Assembly: GCA_964019165.1 (NCBI GenBank)
Contig: OZ025279.1
Location: 2,811,456-2,875,455 of the forward strand
Direction of reading: 5' to 3'
Origin: Mastigias papua
Taxonomy: Eukaryota > Cnidaria > Scyphozoa > Rhizostomeae > Mastigiidae
DNA: 64,000 nucleotides
Shown: positions 1-12,919 of the stretch, one piece after another
How the letters are laid out: every line of letters begins with the position of its first letter
Position numbering within the stretch: the stretch's first letter is position 1
Made by a program: the position numbers and the translations under genes
Notes under the pieces: generated by a model
The model's database searches: none
Told to the model about the DNA's origin: nothing
Seen by the model: the letters and a program-made list of their open reading frames with translations, nothing else

Positions 1-622
1 TTCAGATTATCGATCTAAAAATCCCGAAGTAAACGGCATCAAAAACTGTAACATCCATTAGAAAAGTGTAATAATGCAACAGCAAGTTCTAGGAAACTGA
101 TATGAAATAAAGTTCATGAAATCTGCTGCTCTGTTTTTGCAAGCATGCCTCTGCAAGCACAGGAGATCGTCAAAAATTGAAGGGAAGGATACTATAATAG
201 TTGATAGAAGTTTGAATTTTGCGAAGGATGCTTCCAAGTGTTCTCCTAATCTTCTCGAAATGTCCACTACTCCCTAACACATATTGTGAGCTCTATGTTC
301 CAAAGTGCTATTACAAGGAAATGACAAGGATGATTTGGAGAAGGTAAAATGTTTACAATCTGGAGGCCATATGTTCATTGTAAGCAGCGTCCTTAATGCT
401 CAAAACGTGAACAGGAGATTATACGCTATGTGGTGCGACATCATGACGCTTCAATTATATCAATTGTCAATTAACTTTCATGTCAGCTATTTTGTCTACA
501 TCTCTTTACAATGCTACATCAAATCAAAACTTTGTTTAGATGAAACTATATTAAATTTCAATCACTTCTCTTTGCGACACTACGTACAATTTAGCTTGAT
601 ATTGTTGGGCTGTAATGAAATG

Positions 623-741
<119 letters not shown>

Positions 742-1152
742 ACACAAATATATGTATGTATTTATATATAGACATATATATTTATATTTCACAAAGTATT
801 ATTCAAATTCTTCCTGCCTCGGCGACAGCTATATCTTCATAACATCCAGGCTGAAAGCAGAAAATTTGCTTCTTGCATAAAAAGTGTGTATTTCAATAAA
901 CTGCCATGAAATATTAACGAACCTTGCTCTGTGGAGAGGATGGAGTGTCTCGACTCATCTTGATCATTGGATTTTGGATTACAGAGCCTAATAAAATTCC
1001 AACAAATCAGTTTTTCTTCTGCGTTTTCTGTTTGATTCAATGTGAGAAATCCTCCACCCGCAATTGTATACACCTCAATAATGGCAAAGCTGTTCCAGTC
1101 TAACCTCAGATCATTGAAATGTATCTAATAGTCAAAAGTATAACACAAAGTT

Positions 1153-1399
<247 letters not shown>

Positions 1400-4300
1400 G
1401 ATTTAAATACAAATTTCTTAGATTTTGAATAAAATAGGTTTACAATTTACTGTGTGCAGCCAATAATGCATTTGAGAAACCAGTTATACTCTAGAGTAGT
1501 TAGTAAATGCAGTGTCAGCGCACTACTATGCAAACAAATATGGTGAAAGCGGTTCGAATGCTACTCCAAAGTGGCTTCAGATTAACAAAGAAGCCCCTTC
1601 GCAACTATTGACTAACATCACAATGGCCTGGACGGCAGACAAGTAAGAGCAATGTAATGGGTAGCACTGGGAGTATCTTAACTTCGGTTGACAGGCGATG
1701 GGTAAAGAATAGCCAGCCATTAGGATGCAGTGGATTCTTGGCTTTCTTATAAAAAATCTTATGAGCCTATTCAATAAAATCTGAATGAGCTGCAAGTAAG
1801 GAAAACGTTGACAAGACAATCGAAATTCTCCTGATATTCTGTTGAAACTAGATAACAACCTATAAAGTGGGATAACCTATAGATGACCTATAATCTTTTG
1901 TCTACAAAATGCAACTAAAATGAAAAATTTATAAAATTAATAGCGAACTAGCTAAGAACAGAATGGAATTTCAAAGCTGACGTTCAGAAAATAATCCGTA
2001 ACTACCGTGCAGAAGCAAGATCAAAAAGAGGCATCATTTGCATGAAAGAGAGGGTCAGTCGGAAGCCACAATCAGTAATTCATGGTGCTCATTATGCAAC
2101 CTACTTTATCCACAACAGATAAAAATATATCGCCAAATTTTTGAGGGCTTTTGAATAGTTTTAGGTAAGTCAAGAAAAGTAGCTTCGCCAAAATTGCACT
2201 AATTCTGCCACCTTGAAATGAGTTGACAATGAACCCAAGAATGGACCCGAAATGTCTACCAGTTTCGTCTTCTAATAGACAAGTTGAAATTTCATTCAAG
2301 CATTATGGCCACTCTCTTTCTAGCGAGTTTGGTTCTAAGTTCCAGTTCTGCTTATAATCACCATAAAAGATGAATGTAACAAACTCATAAACATTCCTAC
2401 AAATATTTCTCCCGTTCTTAAACTTGAATAGTCCAATCCATACCTTCTTGAACGTAAGACTAGTGTGCCCTATTTGGTTGACAAGATCCCTGTCCCAGAA
2501 AATTCCTAGCTGCGCGCCAGTATTGCTGCGGTATAATTTGTCTGAATTGCACTGGAAATATCTTTGTTTAAAAACCTCACTCCGTACCTCTTATAGACGA
2601 TTGAGCTGGGAAATCATGACATGTCAAAACTGGATTTCTTGTATGGCCCTTATTTCGTTGAGATACGATTGTATGAAATAACGATATTCTGAGCCTATGA
2701 TATCTAACATCCAAGAGAACAGAAATTTTTGCGTAGGATCCCACAGAAATATAAGTATGCTTGGTGCGGCTTGCATGATCTCTATCCGTAGTCAATGGTC
2801 TCAACTTTCTCTTTGTCACATAAGATTAAACCACTGTCTTCTCATATAAGAAGCACATGAAAAACCCTTTCGATTGTCATTGAATGGCACAGTTTATTGT
2901 GAAATAATACGTCTTACGACTATTCTGCCACATCTATGTTAAAAGAACTAGGTTAGCCTTCTATAAAGGATATTGCATTTAAGGAAACAAGTATTATGGC
3001 ATTCAAAGGACTCAAGCAAAACATCCAAAGCAAAGGAATACCGATACTGATTCCGTGTTTCACGGAGGAAAAGCTGCAATGGTCAGAAATCATTCTCGTA
3101 CCGTTGTGCCAAGCTTTGGGTCCAATTGAATAATGAGCAAAAAAGCTCCCCTTCCTTAAAAGCTCTCAAGATATCTTTTATTTTAATTCTATTCTATGTT
3201 AATTCTATTTATTTATACTCATTCGTAATTTGTAGGATACAGTTATAACAGATTTACTGGTGCATTTGTACCTTCTCTCTCTTTCTTTGATTTCTATATT
3301 GTGTTCTAGGCAGGGCCAATTGCAAAACAGTATTTCAACTGAATTTGTATCCTGCATATATATGTAAAAATTAAAATGAAATGAAAAATCAAGCTAGTTT
3401 TATCAAAAGTAGCTGTGCAAAAAAGTGCCACAGTTAAGTATACACCAGTGCAAAATTCCTTTCATTTACAAAAGATTTAAAAAAACTAGATCTTTTTCTC
3501 GGTCAATATTATCAAATAGCAGAGAGTCAATTCAGCCAGATGATCTGAAAGATCAATGGTTGAAAAGCGACAGATGTTTTAAGGAGCAATCGATAGATCA
3601 CGTGCATCCAACATTGCAAGCGAATGATTGACATTCCTGGCAATGAAAATGACCGGCCTGCGTTTCTATTTATGTTTTTGCTTGTTTCGTAACTCGCGAG
3701 CAAACTAACTTTGAAAGTTTGATGCGAAATGATGTTCCAATGAAAGCAAAGACAAAATATTGCATGCATTCGTATCAATGACAGCAAAATACCTGGATTT
3801 TGGAAGATTTCAGATTGCATTAAAATTGTACGAGTGTCATGAAGAAGCAGGTATTCTCAACTGTTTGTCATGTCCTATAGCCTTTCAATCAGTTTCTGAT
3901 ACAAAGAGTAAAAATACTAACACCTGAAGCTAGGGCTTTTTAAAGTAAAATTTAGAGTTGCGCAATATTCTCGTGGGCACGGTATTGAGGAATAATCCTT
4001 GATTCTTATAAGTGTACGCAAAATGCACCTGGCAAGCATGCACGGAAATTATACATGCTTCGCTGCCATGGGTATGGGAAATAAAACTTTTATGCAGTAT
4101 TTTACTCTAAAGGGAATCTTCTTAAACAGATTTAGAATGTACTCTTCAACTCGGATTCTCCTCAAAACTTAGAACTGAACATTTTATGTAGTACTGCATG
4201 ATAAAAAACCCTGCTTCAAGTAAATATGTAGAAACTACAGTAACAAGAATTGTGATTTTGCATCTAAGCATGGGAAAGCACATGGAGTCTGTCTCAAAGG

Positions 4301-5992
4301 AAAAAAGCAAACAGAAGTAAAAAACCTTGAGCAGAGCTTTGATGGAGCACCCTAGTCTTGTTATCATATTTTCTACTTTTATAATGAGACATCTTCTGGT
4401 AAGATATTAGCTTTATTAGCTCTGTTTTTAAACCTTAATTGCCACTTTGTGAGTGAATTAAAAGTAATAAATTTGCGAGTAAATGAAAGGATAAGAAAGC
4501 AAAGATACAAGTTAAGGACAAAATGAGCAATCAAAACTAAACACACCGCTTCTTCTACCAAAAATATACAAATAGCATCAATGCAGCACGTCAACAGAGA
4601 AAAAAAACATAGATAAACGAGGAAACAAAGACAGCTATATATCTAACAATGAAAAACAGGTATGGAGAAGGTTCAATAGAAAGCTACACAACAGAAGTGA
4701 ATAATAGCAGAGAAGGGAACAAGCTATAGGCAGTAAACAATTAAAATTAAACAGTGGACGGCTCTATCAGTCTGTGCTAATGTTTTGCATTGAAGGAATG
4801 CAAGTTCTTATTAAATATGCAAGCAACAGTACACAAAAACATATCGAAAAATTTCAAATTTGGAAATCATTTATTATTGACGAGAAGGAACAACCACAGG
4901 TACTCTAGCCGTTCGCACTTGCTTCATTTCAATGAAAATTGCCGCTCTTGAAACAATTAGGGAAAACAAAGAGGAGATAATAACGTACATCCACACTGCC
5001 AAAACAGAGCGAGCTTTCAACATCAAAAGAAGAAGAGCTGAGGAGTTTTCCAAATTAAAGATCTCGGCGATCAGTATAACGAATGCAAGAAGAAGCTGGC
5101 CTAGACAAAAGCTGCTGAGAAGTTTACTATAAAATTCGTTTATTATATTACCTATCATCCTATCTCAAACTAATCCCTGTTAATATTATCATCTGGGAAG
5201 AAAGCTAGCTTAGAGTGGCAGAGGATACAAAGGATGACTAGGTTCTTACCAACAAATCGTCGATTAGAAATAGGAGTTTATCTATAAAAAAAAGTTTGCA
5301 TGGGTAGAAGCCTGCTTTGAGAAGTCATTTCGAAAGGAAGTTAAGAGATTGGAAAAAACGTGAGGTAAGCTTTTTTATATTCTTCTTAATAAAACTAGAA
5401 GCCTGTTGGCATTACAGCAGGTTGTTTTGTCAGTAAAGGCCGGGGTGTTAAGAATCATACGAACATCGGACCATTCAAATATTTACCAAAATAAATATAC
5501 CTATTTGTAGTGATGTGGAAATTCTGGTAGCAATAGTGATACAACAATCATAGTACAGCATGTGACGACAAAGAGGGCTTTAGTATTGATTTATCAACCA
5601 AAAACGATATCATCGAAACCCAAGCAATAATCGACGAGGCAAATAAGCAACCACTAAACAGAATGCAAAACATTAGACCTGAATTTCTGAATTTGTAACA
5701 ATTAGTTCGCATAGTTCTACAGACAATATCGATACTCCGTGGGAAATTCTTAACAAAATGTGATACAGTTGACAGAAGAAAAACAGTGAAAGAATTCATA
5801 GAATACCTGAAGGCTTAAAATCACTCAAGAAACATCTCATTTCCGCAATTCAAGCTATCAAGTACGCATAGAGTAATATTGATAAGGACTGACTCAGTAA
5901 ACTACTTTGTAGTTAACAAAACAAATGAAATCTTCGAGAGCGAAAAGAGATTTTCATCCTTCAGAATTGTTCATGATCTCCTTATAATATTT

Positions 5993-6831
5993 TTATATTG
6001 ATGGTTTTATCCTCTTATGAAGGACCCAGATGATCTCATATTTTTCTGAATTTTCCAATGCCCTTGCTATTTCTTCATCATTCATATCCAAGGGCTCTTC
6101 TTCCGTCTTCTTCCCTTTACCATCTTTAATATCACCCTCATCTTCCTCACTTTCAATACTCTCTTCTTCGTGGCTTTCCATTTCCTTGTCTTCAGGTATT
6201 TGCAGATCTTCTTCAATGCTCAAACTGTCCTCATAACCATCACTCTCTTCACCCTGAGACTCATTCTCACTCTCAGAATCAACTTCCTCGTCTCTTGGGG
6301 TGTTTTCCGTCGTGCTTCTTTTCTTTTGTCCCCTGTTTCTTTGCTCTGAAGTATTGTCAGGTTCAATTACTTCAGTTTTGCTCTTCGCAGAGGATGGTTT
6401 GCTACTAGATCTGCTATGCACCTTCGCAGAGGATGGCTTACTACCAACTCTGCTATACCCCTTCACAGAGGATGACCTACTACTAGCTCTGCTATGTGCA
6501 TTTGCAGAGGAAGGCTTACTACCAGTTCTGCTATACGCCTTCGCAGAGGGGGGCTTACTACTAGCTCTGCTATGTACCTCAACAGAAGACAGCTTGCTGC
6601 TAGTTCTGCTATGAGCCTCCGCAGAAGAGAGCTTCCTACTAGCTCTGCTATGCGTCTTCGCAGAGGATGGTTTGTCTTCCGCTTTGTTGTTGTTAGAATC
6701 AATCTTCCGCAAAACATACTCTCCTTCTTGTTTATTACCATCGTTAAAGGTGTACAGTCCAGGGCCCAGGAGCTTATCATTTTGAAACATTCCTTCGTAT
6801 ATAAAATCATCGTATGACAGCTTTCCCTTAC
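5993..6831 (-). CDS. RSPH1: RSPH1-like copy A, exon 2 (last MORN repeats, SR-rich repeat tail, acidic C-terminus)
   Basis: This is the second and probably last coding exon of copy A. The acceptor reads TTCTAG before 6831. It joins exon 1 in phase 1, giving a junction NGKRHGKGKLSYDDF that continues the MORN pattern without a break. The exon finishes the MORN array (YEGMFQNDKLLGPG, then a GEYV motif). A tail then follows that the RSPH1 family does not normally have: about 7.6 copies of a 13-residue unit of the type KPSSAKxHSRxSS, a Lys/Arg-rich linker, an acidic Glu/Asp/Ser stretch, and an end at IKPSI. The stop is at 5993-5995. With exon 1 the protein is about 426 residues, against about 310 for human RSPH1. 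The tail may bind RNA or protein, or be a disordered spacer; its role is unknown. Confidence 0.88.
6377..6673 (-). repeat. Coding minisatellite, 39-bp unit x 7.6, in RSPH1-like copy A
   Basis: Thirteen-codon units begin at 6673 and repeat every 39 bp down to 6401, with a partial unit to 6377. The consensus unit is KPSSAKAHSRASS with substitutions at nearly every copy. The units are divergent at both DNA and protein level but stay in frame, so the open frame has survived a series of duplications. Copy B has no trace of it. Confidence 0.95.
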
Positions 6832-7990
<1,159 letters not shown>

Positions 7991-8432
7991 CGTGCCGCTT
8001 TCCATTTACCCACATTCCATCGTAAACCATCATAGTCGCAGAATACCTATACGTTCCTTTCCCATGGCGGTGATTATTGCACCATTCTCCACCATAAATA
8101 TCTCCATTCTCATAATAATATACCCCAAAACCATGCCTCTTATCGGTTTTCCAGCTCCCCTCGTACCTCGATTTTTCTGTGTACTCGAAAGTTCCACGTC
8201 CATCCTTTCGATTGAATAAGTAGTCTCCTGTGTATTTTGCATTATTCAATGACTTGTAAACATATTCGCCTTTTCCATGTCGAAGTCCATGCTCGTAAAA
8301 GCCATCGTATGTGTCACCGTTTGAAAGTAAAGCCTTTCCTTTACCATGTCTTTGATATTCATCGTTTCTTTCGCCTTTGTACTTGGAAAATACACTGCTT
8401 TCATCAGAATCACTATTAACATTGCTATCCAT
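7991..8432 (-). CDS. RSPH1: RSPH1-like copy A, exon 1 (MORN repeats)
   Basis: First coding exon of a radial spoke head protein 1 homologue. In the family, RSPH1 is a MORN-repeat protein of the spoke head that contacts the central pair in motile cilia and flagella. The exon starts at ATG 8432 (MDSNVNSDSDES), chosen because copy B starts at the matching place; an upstream in-frame ATG at 8456 would add eight residues. MORN units follow from about residue 17: YKGERN, then [66 protein letters not shown] and YDGMWVNGKRHG. The exon ends in phase 1 at CACG|GTTAGT. It faces copy B head to head, with about 1.9 kb between the two start codons. The acidic Ser/Asp N-terminus is also typical of the family. 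Assignment to RSPH1 rather than another MORN protein rests on repeat spacing and on the block [18 protein letters not shown]. Confidence 0.93.
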
Positions 8433-9094
8433 TCCTGCACAAACTCTAAGCTGCACTTCACTCTATCATCATAATATTAAGATTGCTATGCAGATAGCAA
8501 TCACTGGCCATTACATCCCAGTTAACTTCATAACATTGTTTATTAGCCTCTAAGCAACTTTCCGTTGGCATTGGATCAATATATGTATTGAGACACCTGC
8601 CATGCGACCCATTCTCAAAATGCAATTGAATGAAACAACCAGCGTCATTTACAACCTGACAGCTCCCTTGACATCGCTGCGTCTCGTTGTACCTACCGTA
8701 GTCACTTATTTTAAATAGTCAATAGTTAATGGATGTTATCTAAGGCATAGGAAAGTTTATCTATTTCCTTCGGAGAATAAAAGCTCGGAAATTGTATCCA
8801 TAAAGAGTGAACGAGCAATCAGCCAGTGACGTCGAAAATAGCTACAGGTTATGCATGAAGAATGAACTCAATGATATGCAAACTGGGTGATGTACTGCAA
8901 ACTAATGGTTGCTCAATGACGACTATCGCAAAATACAGGAAATTAACAACTCAATGACTTTTCATGTTAATTTTCGTTGCAATATGAACCAGAACTGGTC
9001 CTATATTTCAACTTCAAGCTCATAGATAGGATATATAAGATTTAAAAGGTCCACTGAAATCCACCTATGTCTGTCAAAAAGCTTATTAACAAAC

Positions 9095-9150
9095 GCAACA
9101 AGCAACTGAACGCAACCAGCAACTGAACGCAACACGCAACTGAATGCAAC
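9095..9150. repeat. 17-bp tandem repeat, 3.3 copies
   Basis: Units of the type GCAACCAGCAACTGAAC start at 9095, 9112 and 9129 with a partial fourth. Copies differ at one to three positions. It lies between the two RSPH1-like genes. Confidence 0.85.
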
Positions 9151-9249
9151 AATAAATTGCTTAGCATTTGCATATTGACAAAAATCAAGAACAATTTTCG
9201 AGAAAAATATCGGGATCTTCAACAAAATTAGGACACCCGAAAAGAGACT

Positions 9250-9400
9250 CGGACACTGAGAGAATGGGTAATGGGGCACATTGCCTGGGGACGGGTTCTG
9301 ATATTGCCCTAAAGTTCTGAAATGATTCTTTGGTGATTGCAAACTGATGGCATGAGGGGTCCCATAATTCAGTTTGCATCGAGGCCCACAGCAGGTCTAG
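9250..9400. repeat. Dispersed repeat fragment with ATGATTCTTTGGTGA motif
   Basis: ATGATTCTTTGGTGATTG near 9320 reappears as ATGATTCTTTGGTGACTT near 53200 and as GGTTCTTTGGTGATTG near 59760. In all three places the neighbourhood is GC-richer than its surroundings and carries runs of C or G. This suggests one dispersed element family with unknown ends. Confidence 0.5.
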
Positions 9401-10335
9401 TAAGGCTTGAAGAGGATTGTGAAACAAAGATTCAATTCGTACAGCTAGTTATAGTCAGCCTCGCATACAAAACAACTCCTTTCGCTTAGACAGAGGCTGT
9501 TAATTGTGACAGTACTTCCTGCACGCTTTGTCAAATCTCTTGAGAAAATTGATGCCACAATTTTACAAACTATAATTAAACTTATTAGCACTAATCCCTG
9601 TGGCAAACGAACGTCATGCCCTACACCAAAAATTACTAGTATCCATGAATAATGTAATAAACTCACATCTGGAATTAAACATATGAATAGCTTTGTTGAG
9701 TCTCGACTGAAGGCTTCTTCGAGTCCAAGGATACTGGGCTTACTACACTTTACTTCATTAAACCATTCAAGCGACATTTGGGGCACGGAAATTATTGGAT
9801 GCAATCAAGACGGAGTAAGGTTGAATGTTTCTTCTACCAGCATTCATTATATCCCCTTGAAAATATCAGTTTAAACTTCTTGCCTACGCAAGGTGATTTG
9901 ATCTACTATACCAGAAGGACAGGTCTAGCACAATGGCTGTTCATGCTAAAGCTACACTTGCTAGATGCTGAGGCACAGATTGTCGGTTGTCATGCAAAAT
10001 ACTTTCTTCATGCATCCCTGATTTAAGAAATTGTACTAATGCAACAAATGGATGTTCAGTGTGAGTTAAAAAAGATCAAATGATTCACCACTAAAATTTG
10101 ATTAATTGTTATTGTTAAACTGATAAAACTTTATATAGACTAGAAAGAGCATGTATCAGACAATAAAACGTATTTATGTTATTTGCAGGTGTTCCCGTTT
10201 TGGTTGAAATCTTGCTCAAACTCATTTGAACGAATAGCCTTTCGTGTTGCTGAGAGTTTTGGTAAAGCATATCAAAACTACAAAGACCACTGCGAGCAAT
10301 AAGGAGATCTAATTGGGAGGCTCGAAGGCCACAGC

Positions 10336-10792
10336 ATGGATAAGAGCTCAGACACCGAAGATCTAAGCTTAGGAGATGGAGTGCAAATGCAATCCTACCG
10401 CTATGAAGGAGAAAGGAATGCACAAGGCGAACGTCATGGAAAGGGGAAGGCAGTACTGCCAAATGGGGATACGTATGATGGGTGTTATGAGCACGGCTTG
10501 AGGCATGGTAAAGGAAAATATATATTTCATTCACAGAATAAAGCAGTTTACGCAGGGGAGTATCAATTTAATAAGAAAAATGGCAGAGGTACATTCAAAT
10601 ATCCGGATGGCTCAAAATATGAAGGTAACTGGAAGGACGATAAAAGACATGGGTATGGAGTGTACTATTATGGAAATGCTGATGTGTATGCCGGTGACTG
10701 GCACAATGATCAAAGACATGGACGCGGTACTTACAAATACGCAGCAGATATGATGGTTTACGAAGGTGCATGGAAGAATGGTAAAAGAAATG
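10336..10792 (+). CDS. RSPH1: RSPH1-like copy B, exon 1 (MORN repeats)
   Basis: First coding exon of the second RSPH1 homologue, a predicted axonemal radial spoke head component. It starts at ATG 10336 ([15 protein letters not shown]). After an acidic leader of about 22 residues come MORN units: [83 protein letters not shown] and [12 protein letters not shown]. The donor is AATG|GTAAGT at 10793, phase 1, the same place in the protein as in copy A. Readthrough instead of splicing gives a stop eight codons into the intron. Exon 1 is much closer to copy A exon 1 than to any generic MORN protein, so the pair arose by local inverted duplication. Copy B keeps the family-typical leader length. Confidence 0.94.
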
Positions 10793-12653
10793 GTAAGTAC
10801 ACTTTCAAAGATTACTGAATCTTTCGAAACGCAAAATGAAACATGTTATTTAGCGTAAAATGCAAGGAATAGACCATGCTCAATTAGAAATGAAGTTTTG
10901 TTCAGGCCACTGTATCTATTACATAAAAAAATGCCAAACGTTTGAAGAGAGAAAAATGTTATAAGGAATGCTCATCGCACATAATAGTACAATAATTTCA
11001 ACAAAGAGTAACCAGAAGAGCACAAATATGCAAAGCAAGATATAAACAGCAACAAAGATTCTGAGTAAACAAATCAAAGGAAGGAATCAAATCAGAACAA
11101 AAGTAGAAAAGGATACTAGACATTGAAATGTATCGAAGAGAGGAAATAACTGATTCGATATAAAAGAAATGAGAATCTATTTGTGAAATCAAGAGGTTTG
11201 CTAGCACTGTCCATTATTAGATGTATTTGGAAAAAGTATGCTTCGGTGTATGTTCAAGAATCAACGAAGCACAAAAGAACTCCAAAAAGTTAAACAAATG
11301 ACCAACAGGATACTCACTTACTACCTCACTAGAAAACCTAAAAATTCACATACGACATGAAAGAAAGAAAGAAATCAACAACTTTCTACAAATAAGACTC
11401 ATGGCACAAAGCAAGTAAGTAATTTGGCTGCCCCTACAAAATGTGTATGAATGGATTTGATCTGGTCAAATGATTCACTGCTAGTTATTTTCCAGTAATC
11501 TCTGTGGCTACAATAATTGCAATGGTACTTAACATGACTCGCGTTGATCGATTATTCCAAGACTTTGAATGCCTACATCACAAATTAGTTATACCAAAAC
11601 TGAATGCATACAGTGTTAGGAAAGATTCAAATCATCAATTTCCATCCAATTGAAAGCAGAGAATGCAGGTTTTCAAGGATGATATTAAACCAACCTCCTT
11701 CCAAGGAGTACCGTAAGGATTTGTCATAGGATCTTTATAGATGAATGTATATTTCTATAACCTATTTATTTGGTGAACTATTCTGAATTTTCCAGCAATG
11801 TTGATGATACCAGGATATACTGAGAGACTAAGAAATAGAGAGTAGAAAAGTCAAAAAACAAATGAAACTAAACGAAGATATTTTTTGCTTGCTATTACTT
11901 TGGATAAAGTACAGCTTGACATGAGAAAGAAATATACCATAGGTTTAATAGGTCCAAAACGACAGGTTCAAAAGAAGATTATTGAAACACCTAGTCGAAT
12001 AATTAAATAAAGCGAGTTACCAACAATATACCTTAGCAATGATATTTATAGACTATCATATGATAACAGGAGTGAGGTCGTTGCTGTGTCTCAATTTGGC
12101 GCATAGCCTTTTGAGCTGTAAAATTCTTATAAGTAAATTGAAAACAATCGATTAAGTTGAAGGAGGGCAATATGCACTACAGATAATGACTTTGAATAAC
12201 TACTAGAATAAGACGTACTTGCAGACACCCGTGATCTAAATGTATAGGGCATAATTTAAACCTATCTTTTTATGAAAGACGTCGAGGAAACACAAGATAT
12301 TGCACGTTTTGTGTTATAGTTGTGGGGTACCGAGTTTATCCCCCTACGCATGCTAAAGTCATCGTTGGAAAGAACTAAAGCTAAGGATATCTGATAAAAG
12401 TAAATATAACAAAGATAAGGAGTAAGACTAAGTACTAAAAAAGGAGAAAACTATCAACTATGATGAAACCTCATCCCATTTATAGGCAAGATCAAACAGG
12501 TTTTCATCTCTGATCAAATATGATGCTAGAACAAGTCTCTTTTTTACATTATTAACAACGTTTGCTAGAAAGGAGCCTTTCCCGTACATTGTGCCATTGA
12601 TGAGAAAATATGAAAGACGTATTTGTGATATTTCTCACAACATTGCATTTTAG
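10793..12653 (+). other. Intron of RSPH1-like copy B
   Basis: 1.86-kb intron with donor GTAAGT at 10793 and acceptor TTTTAG ending at 12653. The phase-1 join rebuilds a Gly codon. It contains a decayed reverse-transcriptase fragment (11530-12110) in the same orientation as the gene. Confidence 0.88.
11530..12110 (+). pseudogene. Decayed LINE reverse-transcriptase fragment
   Basis: Read across several frames the plus strand gives pieces that resemble reverse transcriptase: LIDYSKT plus CLHHKLVIPKLNAYS (usual form LDYSKAFDxLxHxLLLxKL) near 11548-11625, then GVP-GFVIGSL near 11706-11740, then NVDDTRIY near 11800 in place of the catalytic ADD block. Frameshifts and stops are frequent, so this is an old remnant. 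The clade is uncertain, with CR1/Jockey-like most likely. Confidence 0.55.
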
Positions 12654-12919
12654 GAGAAGGAAAATTGATATTTGGTGACAATTTCTACGAAGGTCAGTTC
12701 ACAGAAGACAGAATGCTTGGGTCTGGTAGATACGTATTCAAAGATGGCAGCCAGCAAATCGGAGAGTATGTTCTAGAAAAAGTTGAGATGAATAATAACC
12801 ATAATAATGATGAAACAACGGAAATAAATGGAAGAGAAAATGAGTATATTACCAAGTGGAAATGTAAAAAAAGAATTCTTGCGAGTCCTCAACATGGAAT
12901 GGTTGCAGAAGATGTTTAA
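12654..12919 (+). CDS. RSPH1: RSPH1-like copy B, exon 2 (end of MORN array, short C-terminus)
   Basis: Acceptor CATTTTAG|GAGAAGG joins in phase 1 to give GEGKLIFGDNFYEGQF, matching copy A (GKGKLSYDDFIYEGMF). The last MORN-like unit is YEGQFTEDRMLGSGRY, followed by GEYVLEKVE. The block ITKWKCKK resembles the PKWK segment that follows the MORN array in vertebrate RSPH1. The stop is at 12917-12919, giving about 240 residues in all, shorter than usual because the acidic C-terminal tail is missing. One alternative is a further intron after KWK (a weak GTAAAA donor) leading to an unseen exon. An ATTAAA motif at 13009 could be the polyadenylation signal. Confidence 0.88.

Larger units (their letters stand above)
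8433..10335. other. Intergenic region between the two head-to-head RSPH1-like genes
   Basis: About 1.9 kb separates the two start codons and must hold both promoters and 5' UTRs. No clear TATA box stands out. It contains a 17-bp tandem repeat (9095-9150) and a dispersed repeat with the motif ATGATTCTTTGGTGATTG near 9320. The frames at 9001-9342, 9445-9804 and 9683-10026 overlap each other on both strands and have no recognisable domain. Confidence 0.7.
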
